Of a stretch of DNA of 64,000 nt, positions 1 to 9,159 are shown piece by piece. How positions within the stretch are numbered: position 1 is the first letter of the stretch; each line of letters opens with the position of its first letter. The notes under the pieces were generated by a model. That model was given only the letters and a program-made list of their open reading frames with translations. It searched no databases and had not been told where the DNA came from. This DNA comes from Castanopsis chinensis. Taxonomy: Eukaryota; Streptophyta; Magnoliopsida; Fagales; Fagaceae. The DNA is taken from the NCBI GenBank assembly GCA_032878915.1, contig JAVQMG010000129.1:23751501-23815500 (forward strand), written 5' to 3'. A program made the translations under genes and the position numbers.

Positions 1-1764
1 TACTGCTGCCATTAAAAAAAGCACAGAGATTTCAGGTCCTGTGTTCTTATTACAATTATGGGCGTGGGAGCATCTTCCATACCTAACCCCTATTCCAATA
101 AATCCAATAAATTTAAATGGTGACGACCCATACGGTTGCAGGTATAATATTTACTTTCTATTTTTATACAATATTGTATACTGTAGTGTTTATCCTTGAT
201 ACTTTCAAACCCTAAAATCAGTGGCAATCATTAATTGTGTATAGGTGGGATACGTATAGAACGTTTACTCACACACCAACGCATGTTCTACATGCGTACC
301 GTTCCAATCACGATACACATAATAAAGATCAGGTAATATATGTTGTCATAATGCATCAATGGTTAATTTACTAGTTATATTATTGTCTTGATCGATTATA
401 ACATATTTTTTGTAATTGGAATCGCAGGTTGTTTGGACACCATATAATAATTATTTGCATCCATGGTGTCTTGCAGAAAAGCATATATGGCTTACAACAG
501 CGCCATTACTATGCTTTCAAATTGTTGAATTTTATCACCCAGAAAGAGTCATGCGACAATTTGGATTGTTGCAAAGATGTCCAAAGTGGCCTACTGACAA
601 TTTGGATAAATCCGTGCATTGTGTAAAGATGACAGGAAAGTCTACTGTTGATTGGCGTTCGGTGCATGCACCATACTACCGACTTTGGGCCCAGCGAGCT
701 GAAAATATAGTTACGGATGACAATTTTCATGTAGATGTAGACTACACAGCATGGTACCAACAATATGGTCACTTGTTCACGACACCCCATGCGGCTGCCC
801 ATACGTACCAGGTAGATATTTTAGCATTTTTAATACTGCACTAATATTGATAACAAATTATTATTTTAGCTTTTTCAATAATATTGCACTAATAAAAATT
901 TTTTCTTTTATGTGGCAGCAAACGGAAATTAATAATATGTTAACTTCGGCTATTGCAAACCAAGGGAGGGTTGACCTGACTGCACAACAAGTCATTCCAG
1001 CAATAGTAGAGGGCCTTACTCGAGTGAAGTTATCCATGGAAGCAGATATTTCCTCCGTCCCTACTGAGAGGGTGACACACTTTGGGCGACAACAGAGGCA
1101 GCAAGGAAGACAGCGTAGACAACGCAGAAATGATGAAGCTGGACCATCCATGGCTACCCAAGCTGGACCATCCACCTCTGCCCAAGCTGGACCATCCACC
1201 TCTGCCCATTATGAGCCTACCACCTTCAATGAGTATAATCCAATTAATGTCAGTGAGTATTGTATGTCTTTATATCAACAGACTGGATTACCCACTTCCA
1301 TAGGACAAGGATTAGAGGGTTTGTTTAGCTATGACCATCATCTCCAACCTAGTTCAACACCTGTATACAATGAGGGGCAACACTATCATGTGCAAGATAA
1401 CCAGGTTAGATATGAACAATCTTCTCAACCATCCCCTCATGTTGGTGATTTCTCCACACCACCAAATACATGGGCATGTGCTCCAAACTCTGAGGAAGAG
1501 GCCTCTGTAACAGACTCTGAGGAAGATGCCTCAAATGAGGATAATGAGGAAGATGCAGAGGATGAAGAACAAATGGAGGTGTCATCAGATAATGGAAGTG
1601 ATGAAACTGGTAATTATCAAACAGATTTTGATATTAGGACACAGCCAAGGCGCATGGGGAAAAGTCCTGTGCAAGCACGAAGGTACCCTGAACGAGTAAA
1701 TCGGCATCCTCCACGTTGTGGAACGCAACAAAAATTAAATGTACCCCATCGTAGAAATCACTAA
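1..1764 (+). CDS. Plant mobile domain (PMD) protein gene, 5' end outside window
   Basis: Four exon segments can be joined in frame: 1-141 (partial), 245-332, 428-811 and 919-1764, each bounded by GT-AG, with the stop at 1762-1764. The first carries an LLQLWAWEHLP-type motif, the second an R-W-D-T-Y-R stretch ending in H-A-Y-R, and the third starts V-V-W-T-P-Y. These are hallmarks of the plant mobile domain (PF10536), found in MAIN-type nuclear proteins and in many transposon-borne genes. The last exon is low complexity: a basic Q/R-rich stretch, three A-G-P-S repeats near 1138-1206 and a strongly acidic E/D-rich segment near 1490-1610. The gene converges on a MuDR-type transposase gene, so it is probably a transposon accessory gene rather than a host gene (inference). 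No stop interrupts the joined frame. The exact biochemical role of the PMD is not established. Confidence 0.72.
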
Positions 1765-1822
1765 TCAATATGGTCTGGCTGTATATTAAAAATATATTAA
1801 AGTATTATTGTTGTTTATGCCT

Positions 1823-2830
1823 ATTTGCAAGTGTTGTTCCTTATAGTTGTTTGTAGAATACATGGCACGCGTGAATTGAAAATGGTTCATAGAATTATGA
1901 GGGAAATAAGAGTGGAGAAAAAGGCTGATAAAATTTTTAGGGGAAAAGAATGGAAAATAAGAAACGTGAAAACTAAAGTAATATTGGTGCTATTTAAATA
2001 TGATGCAAGTTTCGTATAAGTTAAAATCTTAGATTTTAAACTATACTAATAGAAATTGACCAAATACAATAAGGATCATCTCTGCATGTTTTGCAAAGAA
2101 TCTCTGCAAAATCAAACAATTTTTTTGTTTACACCGTGCACATCAATTATTTTTTCTTCCATCAATTTCTTCCATGCATGGATAAGAATCTCTGTACTTT
2201 ACACTGTACTGATAAAAATTTACCAAATATAACACAGTATGTAAAAAGACAAAAAACCAAAAAGAATGACTTCCTAAAGAAACTTACAAACTCACTTGTC
2301 ACGGGAAGGTCATAAAAAGTAAAAAGAATCTTATCTTTGAACACATAAAAAGTAAAAAGAACACCAAACTTTGAAGATAGTTTTCTTGAGAAAGATGAAT
2401 GAATGATTTTTTTCGGACAGACAGATAAGAATCTCTGAAGTGCACATCAATAATTTTTTTTTCTATAACTTTCTTTCATGTACTTTTTAGAATTTATGTA
2501 TTTTTTTTAGAGTAAGTACCAAACACTCAGTGTACTTAAGTTTGATTCAGACAGACATATAAAAATCAAACACTCAGCGTACCTGAGTTTGACTAATAGA
2601 AATTGACCAAATACAACAAGTATCATCTCTGAAAAAAATCTCAAAGTGTATCTTGCAAAGAATCTCTGCAAATCCTGCAAAGAATCTCTGCAAAATTTTT
2701 AGTTTTTTTGTTTTTTTTTTTTGTTTACACCGTGCACATCAATCTCTGCAAAAGAGTCTCTTTTTCTTTTTCTTTTTTTGGTTCTTCCCCATTTTCGGTA
2801 TTGCCAATACCGAATTTTTTTTTTCCTAAA
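1823..2830 (+). repeat. Promoter-like module, copy 1 (direct repeat of 6634-7396)
   Basis: From ATTTGCAAGTGTTGTTCC at 1823 the sequence matches 6634 onward almost base for base for about 250 bp, then more loosely to a TTCGGTATT/AATACCGAA hairpin at 2794-2814. Recurring words are AAGAATCTCTGCAAAA and AAATTGACCAAATAC. Copy 2 lies at the 5' side of the minus-strand transposase gene, so this copy may be a duplicated transposase promoter or subterminal region left behind the PMD gene. The short reading frames in it are not credible genes. Confidence 0.7.
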
Positions 2831-3261
2831 ATGATTTAATGTTATTTATTGTTATTATTAGTATGTGACCACAAAAATTGTAATAAATTATATTATTGTG
2901 ATCTTTTTTTAATCAATTTTACTTTATTATTATCCGTTATGACATCTATTACTTGGAAAAAATATATTGCATAATATGTTTGTTGGTTTATCTTTGATAT
3001 GTATGTGCATTATTTTTATTTTTATTTTTATTTAGTACAATAAATCGTACATTTGTGTTTCTTTTTATTTTAAGTGTAGTTGGTATAAACATTAATTATA
3101 TGCTTTATATATGGTTATATTAATGTTATTGTAACATATGGAATTAGTACCAACTTGTTCTATCAAATAATACAAACTAACAATATGGTCTAACTCCTAA
3201 AAAAAAAAAAAAAAAAACAGTCCAACCAATTCACTGAAGTAGATTGAATAGTAATGTTGGG
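2831..3261. other. AT-rich spacer between the convergent PMD and transposase genes
   Basis: Very AT-rich, with an A-run at 3199-3217. It would hold the 3' UTR and polyadenylation signals of the minus-strand transposase. No coding sequence or terminal repeat was seen. Confidence 0.5.
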
Positions 3262-5980
3262 TCATTCAGTTCGGCCACTAGTGGAGCCAGCCACAGTTCG
3301 AGTGGGGCATGTTCTTTTGTTATGGCCTTCTTGCCTACAAATGCTGCACAATGGCCTTGGTTGATGCTCTGTCCCTAAATCCATTTCATTTAGAAACCGA
3401 GTTGATCTTGGTCGACCTTTTGAACGGCGCAAATTCACATTAGGATACAAGACTGGGAAATCAGGCTCATTCCAATGTACACTGTCTGGAACCAGGCGAA
3501 ATCTAGGTGCATAACAAGCAACTTGTTCTTCCAAACTGTAGCAGCGGTCGATATATCGCATTGCAGAAATGCCTTGATATTTACAAATGGCAATGACATG
3601 TGAGCACGGAATCTTATAAACCTGCCATTTTTGACAACTACAAGTGCCATGCGTTAAATTTACCTCATGACGATGATTGCCCCTATATGCAGAGTTAGGA
3701 TTTATTGGTGTTCTGACTTCAAACAGACCATCTTCATGATTAAACACAGTAACAGAATGCTTTGGTGCCTTTTTTTTCCCATTTATTGAATTTATTCTTT
3801 GCATAGGCTGTAATGACTTCACCAGCTGTAATCTCTACGCGTGCCTTAGTATACCGATCGGCAAAGTAGGCTACACAACGATAGTATGTAAGCTCAACTA
3901 ATGCACTTATGGGTAGATTTCTAGCACTCTTTAGAACACCGTTGAAGCTTTCAGACAAATTTGTGGTCATTGCCCCATAACGATGTCCACCATCGTGTGC
4001 TAATGTCCATTTCTGCACTGGTAATTCCTTTAAATAATCGTCACCATCTTTGCTTAATTGAGTAATTCTATCCCTTGTTATTTGATACTTTCGTACCTGA
4101 TTCTCCATGCCTGCCCACATTACCATAGCCTTCAAGTTTTTATTCCCAACTTTTTTATTGAAATTGCTAGCCACATGGCGAAGGCAAAAACGATGATGCC
4201 AACGTGTCGCTTCACGTATAACTGGCATCGCTGACATTATACCAGGGTGGCGATCAGATATGACACATAACCCATCTCGATTAGTGACATTACTTTGAAT
4301 ACACCGCAAAAACCAATACCAACTATCATCAGATTCCTCCTCCACAACGGCAAAGGCAAGTGGAAAAAGTCTATTATCACCATCCCAACTTGATGCAATC
4401 AATAACTTACCTTTGTACTTACCATATAGGAAAGTTCCATCTATACTAATCACTGGTCTACAATGTTGAAAACCTTCAATTGATGGACCAAAAGCCCAAA
4501 ACACTCTCTCGAATATGGCACAGCCTGGCACAGTAGCAGGTACCGTTCTCCAAACAACCCTGCTACCCGGGTTTGAATCAGTCAAAGCTTTTAACCATTT
4601 TGGCAATAATTGGTAAGATTTGTCCCAATCACCAAATGCTCTACCAATTGCCTTTTGTTTTGCGTCCCACACCTTACAATAAGAAGGTCGATATTGGTAC
4701 TTATTGAAAAGACTCTTTTGAAGTGAAGAAATCCGTATGTTTGGATCATCTTTGACAATATCCCTCAACTCTTTCTCAATAATATGGATGTCTAATTGCT
4801 CGTGATCTTGTGTGAGCGTGGACTCCGTACATGTGTGTGGACCATTGTATTTCCTAACCTCAAAGAACCCATGCTTAGCCCGGAAGCATGCTCGAAGACG
4901 CCAAGAACAATTTTTGCAACGTACAAACCAACATGCTGGATCTGACTCTTTTACACTAAATGTTTGGTTCCTCTTGATGTGATACTGTTTAACAGCAGTT
5001 TGTAGTTCATCCTTATCAGCAAAAAGCAATCCCGCATAAAACTCTTGGGTAGGGTCCCAAGTACTCTGAATGGGCTTTTCAAATGGTGGGGTTGGATCAA
5101 TCATATTATCCCACGTGTTTTGTGAAAAGCTTAATGATGAAGGTTGATGGAACGTCATTGCTGGACTGCTTTCATGATTAGGTTCATTGGGAAGCTCCTC
5201 TTCATCTTCAACATCCTCAAGGACCTCGTCGTTATCAACTGGGACATCACTATCCATGGCCCGCATCCTTTCTGATAATGCATGGACCGCAATTTCAGTA
5301 GTAGCAGCTATGCGGTGTGTATCATTGGGATCATTAGCAGCTCTCTGAGTGGCAGTTTGGTCATATGGAGCTTCAAACTCTAGTGCAACATGTTCAGTTG
5401 GGTTATCATAGTCAACATCATTGGTGTTCATTGGCCGATAAGGAGCATGTTGGTCTTCAGTAGCAACATGGGTATATGGAGCATGATAGTCAGCACCACC
5501 AATGTTGATTGGAGAAAGAGCTACATCTTCAGAATAATGACCAGTATGGGTGGCATATGGATCATGAAAGTGCCCGCCATGTGATGCACTCGGTCCTTCG
5601 TTAGCATATCGAACGGGAAAAACATCTCGGTGGCTTCTTATGGGTTCCACACCCACGTACAATTCTGCACCTACAAAACCATATTGGCAGCCTAACATAT
5701 CGAATATTGCATTGACACCATTATCATCTTCTACCAAAACTTGCTGGTAATGCACAGGATGTGGATGACATTGAAAAGGGAATTTATACCAAATAGTAAG
5801 TTTTGAATCTTCTCTGTTTATATGAAGCGTGGATGCTACTCTATCACATAGATCTTCAAATGTCACACCCCTGCTTAATGGAAGCATAGAAGGAGGTGGC
5901 CCTTCGTAATAAACCCCATTTTCGCCATGTTTAATTATTCCACCAGAATGGATGAGGAAAATGAACAATTTTTCTGCCAT
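3262..5980 (-). pseudogene. MuDR-type (MULE) transposase with a one-base frameshift
   Basis: The protein runs from an ATG at 5980 (MAEKLF...) to a stop at 3262, about 900 residues if the frames are joined. The N-terminal half has a MuDR-like DNA-binding region (F-A-D-K-D-E-L-Q-T-A-V near 5010). The MULE transposase core shows the DDE residues: Asp in ISIDGTF near 4441, Asp in VISDRHPG near 4258 and Glu in NLSESFNG near 3950. A SWIM zinc finger (C-S-C near 3635 to C-S-H near 3602) and a CX2CX4HX4C zinc knuckle (near 3340-3300) follow. The reading frame shifts inside an 8-base A-run (coding strand, 3770-3777): seven A's would give continuous W-E-K-K-A-P-K-H-S. A 5'-UTR intron is likely (donor GT at 6619-6620, acceptor AG at 5986-5987, read on the minus strand). 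Cut-and-paste transposition in the nucleus is the expected role. The frameshift may be real decay or a homopolymer error. Confidence 0.88.
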
Positions 5981-6633
5981 TGACACTAAAACATAAAAAT
6001 AGTATTAATATTCAATGTGTAAAACAAGAAGGTAACACAAGAAGGTAATCTATTAAAAATATTCAATGTTTACGGAATTTATTATTGTCCATCATAGTAG
6101 TTAAAATGATTTAGAATGATGTGTTATGATTACATAAATTACTAATTATGTAGCTCTTGATTTTGGTTCTTCTAAAATAAGATAGATTATATTTCTAATG
6201 CATTATTCCGATAATAGATAAATATTTCTAATATCGTATAATTTTAGTTATTATTATTATTATACTTAAAACTTAGATTTTTGATTTTGGCTCATATACT
6301 AACCCCTTTTTTTTTTTTTTTTTTTTTGGTTTTCTTATAGCATACATGTATATTTTAGGCTAACAAAGTAAGAATTTCTTCAAGGAAAATTTATGTCAAT
6401 TTTGAAATATATTTTTGCTATATGAATTTTTAGCTATGACCATAATTTAAAATATATCATACAAATCAGTTCTTGTTGCAAAACACATAATACAAAAACA
6501 AGATTTTCATGAACAAATGATTTAACAAAAACAAAATTTTCATGCTTAGCTATGCCCCTAAAACATATCAACATGAATATTATAAAAAGAAAAGTAACAA
6601 TTTAAAGAGATGTAACTCACCTTGTGGGGATAG
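5981..6633 (-). promoter_or_regulatory. 5'-UTR intron and leader of the transposase gene
   Basis: Read on the minus strand, CCCACAAG|GTGAGTTAC (donor at 6620/6619) and TTTTATGTTTTAG (acceptor next to 5985) frame a 635-base AT-rich intron that ends five bases before the ATG. Introns in MULE transposase leaders are common. No other gene was seen in this stretch. Confidence 0.5.
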
Positions 6634-7396
6634 ATATTTGCAAGTGTTGTTCCTTATAGTTGTTTGTTGTTTGTAGAAAGTATAGCACGCGTGAATTGAA
6701 AATGGTTGATAGAATGATGAGGGAAATAAGAGTTGAGAAGAAGGCTGATAGAATTTTTAGGGGAAAAGAATAGAAAATAAGAAACGTGGAAACTAAAGTA
6801 ATATTGGTGCTGTTTAAATATGATGCAAGTTTCGTATAAGTTAAAATCTTAGATTTTAAACTATACTAATAGAAATTGACCAAATACACTACAAAGAACC
6901 TCTGCAAAATTTTCAGTTTTTTTGTTCTTTTTGTTTACATCATGCACATCAATTATTTTTTCTTCCATCAATTTCTCCCATGTATAGATAAGAATCTCTG
7001 TACTTTATATTGTACTAATAAAAATTTGCTAAATATAACACAGTATGTAAAAAGACAAAAAACAAAAAAAATGAATTTCTAAAGAAACTTACAAACTCAC
7101 TTGTCACTGAAACCCCAAAAAAAGTAAAAAGAATCTGATCTCTGAACCTATAAAAAGTAAAAGGAATAACAATCTATGAACCCATAAAAAGTAAGTGTAC
7201 TTAAGTTTGATTCAGACAGATAAAAATCAAACACTCGGTGTATTTGAGTTTGACCAAATACAACAAGTACCATCTCTACAAAAAATCTCAAAGTTATCCT
7301 GCAAGAAATCTCTGCACATTCTGCAAAGAATTCCTGCAAAATTTTATTTTTCTTCTGCCAATTTCTTCCCCAATTTCGGTACTGACATTACCGAAT
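6634..7396 (-). repeat. Promoter-like module, copy 2 (transposase 5' flank)
   Basis: Near-identical to 1823-2066 in its first 250 bp and similar after that. It lies immediately 5' of the inferred leader exon of the minus-strand transposase, so it probably contains that gene's promoter. It ends in the first hairpin of the 7370-7616 cluster, just as copy 1 ends in a hairpin at 2794-2814. Confidence 0.65.
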
Positions 7397-7616
7397 TTTT
7401 TTTTTCTTTTTTCTTTCTCAATTTCGGTATTGCCATTACCGAAATTGTCTTTTTTTTTTTTCCCTCCCCGATTTCGGTATTGCCAGTACCGAAATTGTTT
7501 TTTTATTTTATTTTTTTTTTCCTTTTCCAATTTCGGTATTGCTAGTACCGAAATTGTTTTTTTATTTTTTTATTTTTTTCCTTTTACAATTTCGGTATTG
7601 ACAATACCGAAATTAA
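7370..7616. repeat. Cluster of five AATTTCGGTA/TACCGAAATT hairpins
   Basis: Five imperfect palindromes of about 28 bp start near 7370, 7419, 7469, 7528 and 7588. Each has an AATTTCGGTA arm, a loop of about 7 bases such as TTGCCAG, and the complementary TACCGAAATT arm. T-rich spacers of 20-30 bases separate them. Phe-rich (+) and Lys-rich (-) reading frames across it are by-products of the T-runs. Confidence 0.85.
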
Positions 7617-8037
7617 GCGCCAACTTAAGTTATGACAATGTATAAAAATGTGGGGGACGCCCAAAATAAGTTGACCAATTTATCTTCATTCAAAGATGCT
7701 TCTGATCAGCAGATATTAGTTGTCTGCGAGGAGAGAACCAACGGGCAAGTTGTATGCTTAAGGGTGACAAGTGTCACCAGAGGGATATGTGGACTGGGAC
7801 AAGAATTGCAGGTGCATTAAAAGATGAGAGGAGTGGTGGACGTCCAAGTGTAGAATTTGTATCCAAAAATCTATAATTGTAGTCAAAAGTCTATCTTTAA
7901 AGTCTTGGAGTTGGTAGGAAAAGTCTTTTGGAAGTAAAAGCTTCTGAAGCATGCATATATATATATATATATATATATAGTGTATAGTATTATGCTATCT
8001 AAAAAATTTCAAAGTGTATACTGAATTGGTGCCAGTA
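7617..8037. other. Spacer between the two hairpin clusters
   Basis: No recognised gene. A 62-codon open frame from 7632 has no family I recognise. A TA dinucleotide tract lies at about 7951-7978. The end (from about 7998) again resembles the promoter-like module (ATTTCAAAGTGTATACTG, then AAGAATCTCTGCAAAA). Confidence 0.4.
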
Positions 8038-8656
8038 AAGAATCTCTGCAAAATTTTTTTTGTTTTTTTTTCACCAATTTCTTCTCCAATTTTGGGTTTT
8101 TTTTTTCCAATTTCGGCATTGGCAGTACTGAAATTGTTTTTTTTTTTTTTTAATTTCGGTATTGGCATAACCGAAATTGGGTTTTTATTTTACTCCCCCA
8201 ATTTCGGTACTGTCACTACCGAAATTGGGGTTTTTTTTTTTTTTTTTTTTTTTTTCACTACCGAAATTGGGGTTTTTTTTTTTTTTTTTTCTTCCCCCAA
8301 TTTCGGTATTGGCATAACCGAAATTGGTTTTTTTTTTATGTTCCTCCTTCCCCAATTTCGGTACTGCCACTACCGAAATTGGGGTTTTTTTTTTTTTTTC
8401 CTTCCCCAATTTCGGTATTGGCATAACCAAAATTGGGGTTTTTTTTTTTTTTTTTTTCTTCCCCAATTTCGGTACTGCCACTACCGAAATTGGGGTTTTT
8501 TTTTTTTTTTCTTCCCCAATTTCGGTATTGGCATAACCGAAATTGGGTTTTTTTTTTTATGTTTTACCTTCCCCAATTTCGGTACTGCCACTACCGAAAT
8601 TGGGGTTTTTTTTTTTTTTTTCTTCCCCAATTACGGTATTGGCAGTACCGAAATTG

Positions 8657-8691
<35 letters not shown>

Positions 8692-8974
8692 CTTCCCCCA
8701 ATTTCGGTATAGCCGTTGCCGAAATTCTACAATTTTTTTTCCTGCATTTTCGGCAACAGCGGTACCGAAATTCATCATTTATTTCTGCTTCACTCACTCG
8801 CGCGCACTCGCGCACACACTCGCGCACGGGCAGAATTTGGGCAGCACGGGCAGAATTTGGGCAGCTGAATTTCGGTAACACTGTTACCGAAATTACAGTT
8901 TTTCTCTCTCCACCTTTTCTCTCTTTCTCTCTCCTACTTTTCTTAGAATTTCAGCAACACTGTTGCCGAAATTC
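8038..8974. repeat. Large hairpin array with T-run spacers
   Basis: About 15 palindromic units. From 8195 to 8658 most have the 14-bp arm CCCCAATTTCGGTA, a 7-base loop and the arm TACCGAAATTGGGG, followed by 12-24 T's. Two loop types alternate: CTGCCAC (8195, 8349, 8460, 8570; the first reads CTGTCAC) and TTGGCAT/A (8295, 8404, 8513). Degenerate units at 8696-8727, 8746-8773, 8870-8897 and 8946-8974 have arms related to GAATTTCGGTAAC. A half unit near 8256 lacks its left arm. The array adjoins the module repeated around the transposase, so it probably belongs to the same element. Assembly through such T-runs and hairpins may be imprecise. Confidence 0.88.
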
Positions 8975-9132
8975 ACTCTCTCTCCTTATTTAGCTAAATA
9001 ACTTTCAACAGTACCTATAATCCTAAAAAACTTGATTTTAGCAATATTTGGCCAAAAGACTCTGTATAGTTGTTTGTGTGCGAGTGCGTGAATTTGTGTG
9101 CAGTGATTATCGTGGAATTGTAAACCAGCAGG

Positions 9133-9159
9133 ATGGATGGTTTTCTTGACTTCAGCAAG
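9133..9159 (+). CDS. Possible short first exon (nine codons) of an unidentified gene
   Basis: ATG at 9133 encodes M-D-G-F-L-D-F-S-K and is followed at once by a consensus donor, AAG|GTGAGT. The leader-like stretch before it follows the hairpin array. No second exon was found downstream, so this may be the remnant of a promoter and first exon. It is reported only as a candidate. Confidence 0.2.

Larger units (their letters stand above)
1..8974. mobile_element. Candidate PMD- and transposase-bearing MULE with hairpin-rich flank (left end outside window)
   Basis: A PMD gene (+), a MuDR-type transposase gene (-), two copies of one promoter-like module and related hairpins at 2794-2814, 7370-7616 and 8096-8974 form a linked set. 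Shared repeats on both sides of the transposase argue that the parts travelled together. Terminal inverted repeats and a 9-bp target duplication, which would prove a MULE, could not be shown because the left end is outside the window. Confidence 0.5.

Noticed and set aside
416..844. Independent small gene starting at 416
   Set aside because: The start lies in an intron. The coding stretch 428-811 is exon 3 of the PMD gene, bounded by AG and GT.
7370..8974. CRISPR-like array or bacterial rho-independent terminators
   Set aside because: Hairpins followed by T-runs look like terminators, and the spacing looks array-like. However, the spacers are T-runs rather than unique sequences, and the context is a plant nuclear transposon.
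7195..8993. Long Phe-rich (+) and Lys-rich (-) open frames
   Set aside because: They are translations of the T-runs and hairpin repeats, in several frames at once, without any domain.
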